Below, in pieces: positions 1 to 7,329 of a stretch of 9,449 nucleotides of DNA. The position numbers and the translations under genes were made by a program. Each line of letters opens with the position of its first letter. Positions within the stretch are counted from its first letter, which is position 1. Location: NCBI GenBank assembly GCA_964577985.1, contig CAZOAR010000070.1, positions 1-9,449 of the forward strand, in the 5' to 3' direction. Under the pieces are notes generated by a model. The model was not told the origin of the DNA. It saw only the letters and a program-made list of their open reading frames with translations, and searched no databases. The DNA comes from CAZOAR01 sp964577985 (GTDB taxonomy: Bacteria; Gemmatimonadota; CAZMKB01; CAZNLH01).

Positions 1-720
<720 letters not shown>

Positions 721-723
<3 letters not shown>

Positions 724-757
724 AAAACCACAACTATCCCATGGGGATAGCTTTTTT
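721..757 (-). other. terminator-like hairpin in the rrn leader at the 16S 5' end
   Basis: A perfect 7-bp inverted repeat, CTATCCC (734-740) and GGGATAG (744-750), has a 3-nt loop. It is flanked by an A tract at 721-727 and a T tract at 752-757. On the minus strand the transcript would read stem-loop, TTGTGG, then seven U residues directly before the 16S 5' end, which resembles an intrinsic terminator. The symmetric A/T tracts could also extend the pairing, so it may instead be a leader fold or processing signal. It lies downstream of a boxA site, so antitermination could neutralise it. The repeat is seen directly; its role is inferred. Confidence 0.6.
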
Positions 758-766
758 CATGATAGA

Positions 767-784
767 CCTTCGTCTTACCGAAGG
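767..784 (-). other. small hairpin in the rrn leader
   Basis: CCTTCG (767-772) and CGAAGG (779-784) form a 6-bp perfect stem with a 6-nt loop, between boxA and the terminator-like hairpin. A shorter GCCC/GGGC pairing lies beside it at 784-798. Such stems are common in precursor rRNA leaders; no specific function can be assigned. Confidence 0.4.
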
Positions 785-826
785 CCCGTGTCAAGGGCTC
801 AAATAAAAGTCGGCTTAGCACACTAA

Positions 827-862
827 TTTTCAAAGAGCAATGCCTTAGCATTTTGTAAGGCA
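827..862 (-). promoter_or_regulatory. rrn antitermination site (boxB hairpin plus boxA)
   Basis: On the minus strand the order is a hairpin and then boxA, as in known rRNA leaders. The hairpin pairs TGCCTTA (841-847) with TAAGGCA (856-862), a 7-bp perfect stem around an 8-nt loop. The adjacent TGCTCTTTGAA (complement of 829-839) closely matches the boxA consensus TGCTCTTTAACA, where NusB/S10 and partner Nus factors load. The module begins almost at the predicted start of the P2 transcript. It would let RNA polymerase resist premature termination in the untranslated rRNA, including at the hairpin at 721-757. The boxA match is strong; the boxB label rests on position and shape. Confidence 0.8.
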
Positions 863-867
863 GAAAA

Positions 868-896
868 AGAATATAATCCCACGGGCCGTTTGTCAA
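868..896 (-). promoter_or_regulatory. rrn promoter P2 (proximal, sigma-70 type)
   Basis: On the minus strand a perfect TTGACA -35 box (complement of 891-896) is followed by a 17-bp spacer and TATTCT (complement of 868-873, four of six to TATAAT). The predicted start is near 861, right at the foot of the boxB stem. The alternative -10 frame TATATT would leave only a 15-bp spacer. Confidence 0.75.
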
Positions 897-938
897 GAGT
901 TATCGAAACCATGAGAACGGCCTGAATAACACCAGAGA

Positions 939-967
939 ATAGTAAGATTCCTGATGTTGTTTGTCAA
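939..967 (-). promoter_or_regulatory. rrn promoter P1 (distal, sigma-70 type)
   Basis: A second perfect TTGACA (complement of 962-967) with exactly 17 bp to TACTAT (complement of 939-944) lies 71 bp upstream of P2. The stretch just upstream (968-988) is A/T-rich on the minus strand and could act as an UP element; it overlaps the stop codon of the amidase gene. Tandem promoters of this kind are typical of rRNA operons. Confidence 0.75.
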
Positions 968-985
968 TGCTTTTGAGAATTGATT

Positions 986-3328
986 TCAGCGGTCGAGAAT
1001 TATCCTTACACTGTCGGGCTCTCCGACACCGACAGGCAGATCCATATCCTTCTCTTGAAAACCTTCTGCGACAGCATCAAGATGATGATAACCGTCCTCC
1101 AGCAGGCGAAGGCGAAACCTCCCGGCTCCATCGACCCTGAGCGTGAGCACATCGTCCACGGAGACCAGCGCATCTGTCACGGGGCGGCCAGAATTATCCT
1201 GAACGATTCCGCTTACGTGGAATCGATTCTCTTCCGCGGCGCCGAAGTAGCGCAGCAATGCGTTGTAGACCGAGTAAGACTCGAGGCGGATCATCCTGTC
1301 GGGACCTGCGCTGCTTTCATCCATCGCCACATCCACCGCTACCGTCGGACTCGGAGTGTGTCTCATGACCGTGGAGGCCTCCTCTCTCACTCCGACTGTC
1401 AATCCCGTGAGCGAAGAGAGTTCATCGCGCAGCAAATCGGCCAGCCTTTCGCCCGCCGTTGAACCCGGGAAGTTTGACACCGCGATGCTCTCACCCTGCT
1501 GTCGAACCGAGTGGCGCAGGATTACATGCACATCGGCCTCGCTCTCCGCCGATATCATCACGCGGTGATAAGGCGAGAGCGGCACATCCCTGTCCCGAAC
1601 CAGCACTACCTCTGCGCCGCCCGCCTCCAGGAGGGTACGCGCATCGCGCGCGGTCATGAGGTTCATGTCCGAGATACGGTATCCTCGTACAATCGGATCG
1701 TCCATCCTGCTTTCGCAGGGATCGATGACGACCACCTTATCCTCCAGGACACTGTTCTGAATCGGGTTGAGGCTCAGATCGACCCTGGAAAGTTCTCCGC
1801 GCTTCATTGTTATCACTTCATTGTATGCTCGATATCCCCTCTTGCGGGTACTCAGCAGATACTCCCCATCAACAGCCGCCGACAGGGCCGCGTATCCCTC
1901 CGGGGACGTCAGAGACCTCTCCGACTCGTCTCCCCTGCTCAGGGCGACCGACACATTCGCGATCGGAACATCAGTCTTACCATCCCGCAGTATGACGACC
2001 GCCTGCCCGACACTTGATTTGCCGATCTTCAGCTCCTCGCTTGTCGATACATCTTCACAGGCCGCATCGAAGCGGATCGTCCCACTCTTCGCAGCGGGAT
2101 AGAGGATGCTCGCCCGCCCACCAGATACCTTCTTCGCCCAAGCCTGGTTGCCGCTTCCTTTAGCCCTGAACTTGACGACCTTTCCGTCCACGACAGAATT
2201 CCCCGTACTATCCACCACGTACGCCTCGACCAGGACCAGGCTCCTTCCACCCGGCGGAATATGATCGGGGATAACCCGCAGATGAATTCCCGCTGCCGGA
2301 AGCGAGACTCGCAGAATCATGCTCAGCGGAATCGCCGAGTTGCCCCTGAGATTCTTTGCATTCAACTGCAATGTGTGCTCGCCGCTCGCAAGAGGTGCAT
2401 CTGGATTACAGGTCAGCAGGCCGCCGTCAACGCTGTACTCGCCTGCTCCGATCTCATTACCGTCAATACGCAGCGATATGGAGGAGACATCCACGGGGGA
2501 ACCGTCATTCCCGGGAAGGAGATCAACTCTCAGCGTCGGCCTCGTGGTGTATACAGTGTCGGCCGCTGAAAAAAGGGGCTGTATCGATGGTCTTCCGCTC
2601 GAGAAATAGTCCAGGATGCCGAGGAGATAAGCCTGTGCCTCCAGACGCAGTTTTTCCCTCTTCTTCAGTTTCCTGGCCATGCTGGAGTTCGAGATGTATG
2701 ATGCCTCGCCGAGTACCGCAGGGCGGTCACTGTTGCGGAGCAGATAGTAATTGCCGGGGAAGAGATAGTTTTCCTCCAACCCCAGGTTTTCGGCCAGGTG
2801 TCTGTGGATCGACCGCGCTGCCTCGAGTGATGGACCCTCATCGCCCATCTTATAGTACGTTTCCACGGCGTTGTAGTCCCTGCGTTTGTCCAGGGAAGAG
2901 TTGTGGTGGATCGAGAGGAAGAGATCAGCACCAAGGTAGTTGGAAAGCTCTACTCGGTCCCTCAGGTTCTCCCTGAGGGCCCCATCCTCCCTGGTGGGCG
3001 TTTCACCTTCGCCTGCTCGCGTAAGGATTACTCTCGCCCCATATTCCCTGAGCATGCCGGCAAGATAGAGAGAGACCCACATATTCACGTCGGCCTCCCT
3101 GAGCCCTCCATCACCGATCGCCCCGTCGAAGCCGTATCCATGTCCGGGATCTATCACGATCAACCGTCCATCGAGCAGGCTCTGATCTGCGGCCGGGATT
3201 TTCTCGACCATCGATGAATACGCCCGATCCCTGTATCCGTGACTCAGAAAAGGCGCGCAACCGAAAAGAAAAGCGGGTAGGCAGGCCAGGAACAACCTGC
3301 AGCGGTAACTGGCAGTAAGGCTAAACAT
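986..3328 (-). CDS. lipoprotein N-acetylmuramoyl-L-alanine amidase with a degenerate second amidase domain
   Basis: A predicted secreted lipoprotein of 780 residues that cleaves the amide bond between MurNAc and the peptide stem (Amidase_3, zinc dependent). I start at the ATG at 3328, which has GGAAG just upstream and puts a hydrophobic segment and lipobox (LFGC, acylated Cys at residue 24) at the N-terminus. A TTG start at 3418 is in frame but overlaps a promoter. The first catalytic domain spans about residues 56-243: VIDPGHG (His63, zinc), GLREAD (Glu78, zinc), SIHHNS (His141) and LGEASYISN (catalytic Glu208), all intact. Residues about 250-345 look Ig-like, 346-440 like a bacterial Ig/invasin-type domain, and 441-522 like a carboxypeptidase-regulatory fold. 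Residues 530-697 resemble a second Amidase_3 domain that starts VVVIDPCES and has lost the zinc His and Glu. A final regulatory-like beta domain covers 703-780. The protein is far longer than the usual 250-450-residue amidases. It is transcribed toward the rrn operon, and no terminator is visible after it. Confidence 0.9.
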   Translation of the reverse strand: MFSLTASYRCRLFLACLPAFLFGCAPFLSHGYRDRAYSSMVEKIPAADQSLLDGRLIVIDPGHGYGFDGAIGDGGLREADVNMWVSLYLAGMLREYGARVILTRAGEGETPTREDGALRENLRDRVELSNYLGADLFLSIHHNSSLDKRRDYNAVETYYKMGDEGPSLEAARSIHRHLAENLGLEENYLFPGNYYLLRNSDRPAVLGEASYISNSSMARKLKKREKLRLEAQAYLLGILDYFSSGRPSIQPLFSAADTVYTTRPTLRVDLLPGNDGSPVDVSSISLRIDGNEIGAGEYSVDGGLLTCNPDAPLASGEHTLQLNAKNLRGNSAIPLSMILRVSLPAAGIHLRVIPDHIPPGGRSLVLVEAYVVDSTGNSVVDGKVVKFRAKGSGNQAWAKKVSGGRASILYPAAKSGTIRFDAACEDVSTSEELKIGKSSVGQAVVILRDGKTDVPIANVSVALSRGDESERSLTSPEGYAALSAAVDGEYLLSTRKRGYRAYNEVITMKRGELSRVDLSLNPIQNSVLEDKVVVIDPCESRMDDPIVRGYRISDMNLMTARDARTLLEAGGAEVVLVRDRDVPLSPYHRVMISAESEADVHVILRHSVRQQGESIAVSNFPGSTAGERLADLLRDELSSLTGLTVGVREEASTVMRHTPSPTVAVDVAMDESSAGPDRMIRLESYSVYNALLRYFGAAEENRFHVSGIVQDNSGRPVTDALVSVDDVLTLRVDGAGRFRLRLLEDGYHHLDAVAEGFQEKDMDLPVGVGEPDSVRIILDR

Positions 3329-3389
3329 GATTCTTCCGGTTCCATTCCACTGGTCGAAGGTTTGAACAGGCAACGCTCTCTGTCCCGGC

Positions 3390-3418
3390 ATTCTATAAGA
3401 TGGAACATGCAAAGTCAA
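3390..3418 (-). promoter_or_regulatory. promoter of the amidase lipoprotein gene
   Basis: On the minus strand TTGACT (complement of 3413-3418) is followed by 17 bp and TAGAAT (complement of 3390-3395, five of six to TATAAT). The predicted start is near 3383, giving a leader of about 55 nt before the ATG at 3328. The presence of this promoter argues against translation starting at the TTG at 3418. Confidence 0.7.
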
Positions 3419-3458
3419 GTGGGTTAGAGAATGTCAGGAATCAAGGCTAAACTTTTTT

Positions 3459-3484
3459 GGAATTGGTCTTGATACTCCGGTTCC
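3459..3484. promoter_or_regulatory. candidate operator: imperfect dyad over the -35 box
   Basis: GGAATTGG (3459-3466) and CCGGTTCC (3477-3484) form an inverted repeat with six of eight symmetric positions and a 10-bp gap. It is centred on the -35 box of the helix-turn-helix gene. This placement suits autorepression by a Cro/CI-type dimer. The nine-base word TCCGGTTCC (3476-3484) recurs at 3335-3343, just before the amidase ATG. The repeat is seen; its function is inferred. Confidence 0.4.
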
Positions 3485-3497
3485 GATTTATTATAAT
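3469..3497 (+). promoter_or_regulatory. promoter of the helix-turn-helix gene
   Basis: TTGATA (3469-3474), 17 bp, then a perfect TATAAT (3492-3497); the predicted start is near 3504. The leader of about 79 nt holds a small stem, GGTGAG (3533-3538) with CTCACC (3548-3553), and a GGGGG Shine-Dalgarno stretch at 3573-3577, five bases before the ATG. Confidence 0.8.
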
Positions 3498-3582
3498 AGA
3501 TAATAACGAAAGTTTGTTAGATCGCTGGAAGCGGTGAGGCGTTGCAGCTCACCTGTGGACCTTAACTTCATCGGGGGTCAAA

Positions 3583-3972
3583 ATGAGTGAATCATTCAAG
3601 AGAGAGGTTGCCAAGCGATTGGCAGAGGCGAGAGGAAATGTCTCTCAGAATCGCCTGGCGAAAGAGATCGGATATGCTCAGCAGCATATCAACCGTTACG
3701 AGAGAGAATTTGTACCTAAATCCTACACCCTGTTGGATAAGCTGGCTCGCATAAAAAATATAAACATCAACTGGCTTCTGACGGGTGAGGGCGACAAGTA
3801 CATCTACGCGCATCGTACGGATAACATGCGCCCGGAGGAGATTCTGGACCGTATCGACGCGCAGGACGTTCTCAAGAAACTTGAAGGTCTGGTAAGCATC
3901 CTGATCGACAAGAGACTCGAAGAGCTGGGCGTTGACACAAATCAGTTGAACGTGGGTAAGAAGAGCGCCTAA
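3583..3972 (+). CDS. Cro/CI-type (XRE family) helix-turn-helix transcriptional regulator
   Basis: A 129-residue cytoplasmic DNA-binding protein. Residues about 6-68 form a lambda-repressor-like domain: a first helix (FKREVAKRLAEA), then the helix-turn-helix at roughly 21-41 (SQNRLAKEIG...HINRYE). The hallmark INWLLTGEG at 62-70 ends the domain in many phage-like and chromosomal XRE regulators. Residues 84-116 are predicted helical and charged (PEEILDRIDAQDVLKKLEGL) and probably serve dimerisation; no peptidase, cupin or ligand domain is seen. GGGGG lies five bases before the ATG. The gene has its own strong promoter, is divergent from the amidase gene and convergent with maeB, and a dyad over its -35 box suggests autoregulation. 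Its targets are unknown; the amidase is the obvious candidate because of a shared nine-base word. No phage genes lie nearby, so a prophage origin is not supported. Confidence 0.88.
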   Translation: MSESFKREVAKRLAEARGNVSQNRLAKEIGYAQQHINRYEREFVPKSYTLLDKLARIKNININWLLTGEGDKYIYAHRTDNMRPEEILDRIDAQDVLKKLEGLVSILIDKRLEELGVDTNQLNVGKKSA

Positions 3973-3977
3973 GTAAT

Positions 3978-3999
3978 GTATGCCGAATTAACGGTATGC
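3978..3999 (+). other. weak hairpin after the helix-turn-helix gene
   Basis: GTATGCCG (3978-3985) can pair with CGGTATGC (3992-3999) around AATTAA, giving 8 bp of which two are G-U. It begins six bases after the stop codon, has no T tract, and lies ahead of the strong terminator. It may protect the mRNA 3' end or mean nothing. Confidence 0.3.
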
Positions 4000-4018
4000 C
4001 TCAACAGTGCGAGAAACA

Positions 4019-4055
4019 AAGAAGGGGACTTCTCATCAAAGCGAGTCCCCTTCTT
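4019..4055. terminator. bidirectional terminator between convergent genes
   Basis: AAGAAGGGGACT (4019-4030) and AGTCCCCTTCTT (4044-4055) are a perfect 12-bp inverted repeat with a 13-nt loop. It lies between the stop of the regulator (3972) and the stop of maeB (4093). The arms end in T-rich text in both directions, more so on the minus strand (CTTCTTTGTTT). It therefore most likely ends transcription from both sides. Confidence 0.85.
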
Positions 4056-4090
4056 CTGTAATCGAGACCAACAGATCGGCGGCAGAGCAA

Positions 4091-6352
4091 TCAGTTCGCC
4101 GTATTCTCCCTCATCTGGGCGTCGACAACTGCTATCGCGGTCATGTTGACGATATCGCTCACGTCGCATCCTCTCTGCAGGACGTGCACCGGCTTTTTCA
4201 TACCCATCAGAATCGGACCGATGGCTTCGGCTCCGCCCAGGTGCATCAACAGCTTATAGGCAATATTTCCTGACTGGAGATCCGGGAAGATCAGGACGTT
4301 TGCGCCTTCCTTGAGCGAGCAGAACGGATAAGTTCCCTTGATTATCTCGGGCACGACGGCCGTGTCAGCCTGCATCTCACCGTCTATCACCAGGTCCGGC
4401 CTCATTGCCCTTGCTATCTCCGTCGCCCGGGCAACCTTTGCAGCGAACTTGTGACGGCTGCTCCCGAAATTGGAGAAGGAGAGCATGGCTACCCTCGGCT
4501 CCACGTCAAAGCGGCGCGCTGTGTCTGCGCAGCATACGGCTATTTCCGCCAGTTGCTCCGCGTCTGGATCGATATTCACAGTGGCGTCGGCGAAGAAATA
4601 GACGTCGTTCTTGAACACCATCATATAAACACCGGAGACACGCGTCAGATGTTCATCCACACCGATTACCTGCAGGGCGGGTCTGATCGTCGCCGGATAA
4701 TGGTGCCTCAATCCGGATATCAACCCGTCGGCGTCCCCCATATGCAGCATCATCGACCCGAAGACCGTCCTGCCCCTCATCATGTCTTCCGCTTCCCGGG
4801 TTGTAATGCCTTTTCTCTTTCTCAATTCGCAAAGAGCCTTCACATACTCGTCAAACTTCCCTGACGTATCAGGCGCCATGATTGGAACATCCGACAGGTG
4901 AAGCCCGAGCGTATCGATCCGTTCTCTGACCTCTTTTTCGTTCCCAAGAAGGATAGGACGGGCGATCCCGTCATTTACTACAATCTGGCACGCCTTTAGT
5001 ACCTTGTCTTCATCCCCCTCCGGAAAGACGATTCGCTTCGGCTCTTTGACCGCCTTGTTGATGACCCTTCGCATCACCTGGCGGGATTTTCCGAGTCGGG
5101 CTTCCAGTTCCTCCACGTACTTGTCGAGATCTATCTGCTGCCTGGCGACGCCGCTTTCCATCGCGGCCCTCGCAACCGCGGGAGCCTCCCAGGTAAGCAC
5201 CCGTGGATCGAAAGGCTTCGGGATGATATAATCCGGACCGAACCTGAGTTCCGCATTGCCGTACGCCCGAGAGACAGAATCCGGAACGTTCTCCTTGGCC
5301 AGATCGGCGAGCGCCTTGACCGCCGCGATCTTCATCTGATCGTTGATCGAGCTTGCCCGCACATCAAGGGCACCCCTGAAAATGAAGGGGAAACCGAGTA
5401 CGTTGTTCACCTGGTTGGGATAATCAGAACGCCCGGTGGCCATGATGACGTCGTCTCTGGCGTCTCTGGCATCCGGGTAGCTGATCTCCGGGTCAGGATT
5501 GGCCATAGCGAAAACGATCGGCTTGTCGTTCATGGAACGAACCATGTCTTTCGTCACCAATCCCGCTACCGAGACACCCACGAATACATCGGCGCCCTCC
5601 ATGGCCTCCTGCAGGGTACGCTTGCTCGTCTCAGCGGAGAATTGTTCCTTGTAGGGATTCATCTTCTCTGTGCGGCCCTTGTAGATAACACCGGCGCTGT
5701 CACAGACGATAAGATTTTCCGGCTTGACGCCCATGCTCACGTAGAGAGCGACGCAGGCCATTCCGGCCGCACCCGCCCCACTGAAGACGACCCTTATGTC
5801 CCCTATATCTTTCCCGGTCAACTCGAGGGCGTTAAGAAGGGCGGCACCCGAGATGATCGCTGTTCCATGCTGATCGTCGTGGAAGACGGGTATGTCCATC
5901 TCTTCAATCAGCCGTTTCTCGATATAGAAACACTCCGGGGCGGCTATATCCTCCAGGTTGATCCCGCCAAATGTGGGTTCCAGCGCCTTGACAATCCGAA
6001 TGATCTCGTCCGAGTCCTGCGTGTCGAGTTCCAGGTCGAAGACATCGATGTCTGCGAAGCTCTTGAAGAGGACTCCTTTTCCTTCCATGACCGGCTTGCC
6101 CGCCACAGGACCTATTCTTCCAAGCCCTAGTACCGCCGTACCATTGGTTACAACGGCCACCAGGTTCCCTTTCGCGGTATAGTCGTAGACGTCGTCGACG
6201 TTTTCCACGATCTTGCGACACGGCTCCGCCACTCCCGGCGTGTAGGCCAGGCCAAGATCCCACTGGTTCGTGAATGGTTTCGAAGGAACCACCTCGACCT
6301 TTCCCTTTCTTCCGGAGGAATGGTACCTGAGTGCATCTTCCTTCATCGTCAT
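4091..6352 (-). CDS. maeB: NADP-dependent malic enzyme with C-terminal phosphotransacetylase-like domain (MaeB type)
   Basis: Oxidative decarboxylation of malate to pyruvate and CO2 with reduction of NADP. The 753 residues match the usual length (about 750-770) of malic enzyme-PTA hybrids. Malic N-domain: YTPGVAEPC (37-45, catalytic Tyr37), VVTNGTAVLGLG (67-78), the Lys-bearing GKPVMEGKG (85-93, Lys92), the metal-binding LEDI (133-136) and FHDDQHGTA (157-165). The NAD(P)-binding domain has the glycine-rich GAGAAG at 192-197 and FAMANPDPEI at 281-290. The PTA-like domain covers about 430-750. Its motif reads LSFSNFGSS (624-632), where true phosphotransacetylases have STKGS-type text. In studied hybrids this domain does not make acetyl phosphate but binds acetyl-CoA for allosteric control, and I infer the same here. 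AGGAAG precedes the ATG; a second ATG two codons in is also possible. It is probably cotranscribed with the HAD gene 84 bp upstream and ends at the 4019-4055 terminator. Confidence 0.95.
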   Translation of the reverse strand: MTMKEDALRYHSSGRKGKVEVVPSKPFTNQWDLGLAYTPGVAEPCRKIVENVDDVYDYTAKGNLVAVVTNGTAVLGLGRIGPVAGKPVMEGKGVLFKSFADIDVFDLELDTQDSDEIIRIVKALEPTFGGINLEDIAAPECFYIEKRLIEEMDIPVFHDDQHGTAIISGAALLNALELTGKDIGDIRVVFSGAGAAGMACVALYVSMGVKPENLIVCDSAGVIYKGRTEKMNPYKEQFSAETSKRTLQEAMEGADVFVGVSVAGLVTKDMVRSMNDKPIVFAMANPDPEISYPDARDARDDVIMATGRSDYPNQVNNVLGFPFIFRGALDVRASSINDQMKIAAVKALADLAKENVPDSVSRAYGNAELRFGPDYIIPKPFDPRVLTWEAPAVARAAMESGVARQQIDLDKYVEELEARLGKSRQVMRRVINKAVKEPKRIVFPEGDEDKVLKACQIVVNDGIARPILLGNEKEVRERIDTLGLHLSDVPIMAPDTSGKFDEYVKALCELRKRKGITTREAEDMMRGRTVFGSMMLHMGDADGLISGLRHHYPATIRPALQVIGVDEHLTRVSGVYMMVFKNDVYFFADATVNIDPDAEQLAEIAVCCADTARRFDVEPRVAMLSFSNFGSSRHKFAAKVARATEIARAMRPDLVIDGEMQADTAVVPEIIKGTYPFCSLKEGANVLIFPDLQSGNIAYKLLMHLGGAEAIGPILMGMKKPVHVLQRGCDVSDIVNMTAIAVVDAQMRENTAN

Positions 6353-6394
6353 AATAGCTTCCTGCCTCTCTTTCTCTTTGTCGTGATGTTGAAA

Positions 6395-6417
6395 CGTTAT
6401 TCTATGGCTGCATAACG
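6395..6417 (-). other. inverted repeat between the HAD and maeB genes
   Basis: CGTTAT (6395-6400) and ATAACG (6412-6417) form a 6-bp dyad with an 11-nt gap in the 84-bp spacer. There is no T tract, so it is not a convincing terminator. On the minus strand a TAGAAT hexamer (6399-6404) lies within it but lacks a good -35 box. It may be a processing site, an operator or chance. Confidence 0.3.
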
Positions 6418-6436
6418 AGGTCGATCAGGGCGGATG

Positions 6437-7156
6437 TCACCCCCCACCCGTGATCCTTTCCACTACTTCATCGGTTTCTCTGAAGTCGATGAACAGATGA
6501 TCCGGACGTTCGCTGAGAAGATCCCCGGGAGGAGTCGTACCGGTCGCGACCGCGATAGTCAGCGCTCCAATCGTTCTGGAGCACCTGATGTCGTAGACAC
6601 TGTCACCGATGATTACCACGTCTTTGCCTTCGTACGAATGGCCCGTGAGGCATTTCAACTTCTCCAGCAGGAGTCGGGGGAGCCGGTTGCGGTCAGGTGA
6701 GTCACTGCCATACGCTCCGATTTCGAATAGGCCCTCAAGCCCGAAGCGAGCCAGCTTGATCCTCGCCCCGGCCTCTATGTTTCCCGTCAACAACCCCAAA
6801 ATCACGTTATCATCCGCGTCGAGCCGCTCAAGCAAAGGCACAATTCCTGGATAGAGACGGGCGCCATCATTGCTGGTCATGAGCGTTTTCAGGTAAAAGA
6901 TATATCTCTCGAAGACTTTTTCAAGACAATTCTCGATTTCATCGGCGGGGTAACCCTTCATCCTGAGAAGATCGGTGACGATCTGCGGGTCCGTCTTGCC
7001 CGCGAAGGAGTATTCTCTCCGCAAGGGCATGAGATCGCCTACGCCGTAGACCTCGCTTATCGCCCCCAGAATGGCCATGGCCGGCGTCTTTCCCGCATAA
7101 AGGATTGTCCCATCTATGTCGAAGAGGACTATCCTCTCTCTCCTGTTCCCGGCCAT
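6437..7156 (-). CDS. HAD-superfamily phosphatase, phosphoglycolate phosphatase-like
   Basis: A 239-residue cytoplasmic haloacid-dehalogenase-type hydrolase, likely dephosphorylating a small phosphate ester such as 2-phosphoglycolate. Motif I is LFDIDGT with nucleophile Asp13 and acid/base Asp15. A helical cap follows at about 25-95, then motif II LLTGN (Thr124) and motif IV IIGDSVYDI (Asp185, Asp189, magnesium). The motif III basic residue is an Arg or Lys near 158-166 and is less clear. I chose the ATG at 7156 because family members begin a few residues before motif I. In-frame ATGs at 7204 and 7300 give longer forms, but none has a good Shine-Dalgarno site, and the added Arg/Pro-rich residues look noncoding. 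The gene is divergent from the acyl-CoA synthetase and lies 84 bp upstream of maeB on the same strand. A CATAAT -10-like hexamer sits at 7179-7184 without a clear -35 box. Superfamily is sure; the substrate is a guess. Confidence 0.85.
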   Translation of the reverse strand: MAGNRRERIVLFDIDGTILYAGKTPAMAILGAISEVYGVGDLMPLRREYSFAGKTDPQIVTDLLRMKGYPADEIENCLEKVFERYIFYLKTLMTSNDGARLYPGIVPLLERLDADDNVILGLLTGNIEAGARIKLARFGLEGLFEIGAYGSDSPDRNRLPRLLLEKLKCLTGHSYEGKDVVIIGDSVYDIRCSRTIGALTIAVATGTTPPGDLLSERPDHLFIDFRETDEVVERITGGG

Positions 7157-7175
7157 GCCTTGCCTGCCTGTCCCA

Positions 7176-7204
7176 TTGATTATGCCCGCCTCATCTTGTA
7201 TCAT
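7176..7204 (+). promoter_or_regulatory. candidate promoter of the acyl-CoA synthetase gene
   Basis: TTGATT (7176-7181), 17 bp, then TATCAT (7199-7204, five of six to TATAAT). The predicted start near 7211 gives a leader of about 119 nt. The -35 match is only four of six, and nothing else in the divergent gap is better. Confidence 0.45.
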
Positions 7205-7329
7205 TGGAAGCAGGCCCGATCTTTCACGTGGTCGCCTGGAAGTGGATGGTGGCTGACGCCCATCCGGTCCAGGGCCCGCGGTTCGCTTCATCACGGCCAT
7301 ATTGTCAGGGAAAAGACTAATCCTTTCAG

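Noticed and set aside
789..794. A third TTGACA on the minus strand, between boxA and 16S
   Set aside because: No -10-like hexamer is found at 16-18 bp; the expected position reads GAAGGT.
980..1462. A 160-codon plus-strand open frame opposite the amidase gene
   Set aside because: It lies wholly antisense to a well-supported coding region, has no domain or ribosome binding site, and similar frames recur along the GC-rich strand.
2356..2976. A 206-codon plus-strand open frame inside the amidase region
   Set aside because: It is a shadow of the amidase frame; its composition is Cys/Arg/Pro-rich and low in hydrophobic core, without a recognisable family.
3329..3418. TTG start at 3418 adding 30 residues to the amidase
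   Set aside because: The TTG lies inside a good -35 box and the ATG at 3328 has a Shine-Dalgarno site and a correctly placed lipoprotein signal.
3583..3972. The XRE regulator as a prophage repressor or half of a toxin-antitoxin pair
   Set aside because: No phage gene, toxin, integrase or att-like repeat is near; it is a single gene with its own promoter and terminator.
5004..5231. Other open frames opposite maeB
   Set aside because: All lie antisense to the MaeB frame, whose motifs run without a break from end to end.
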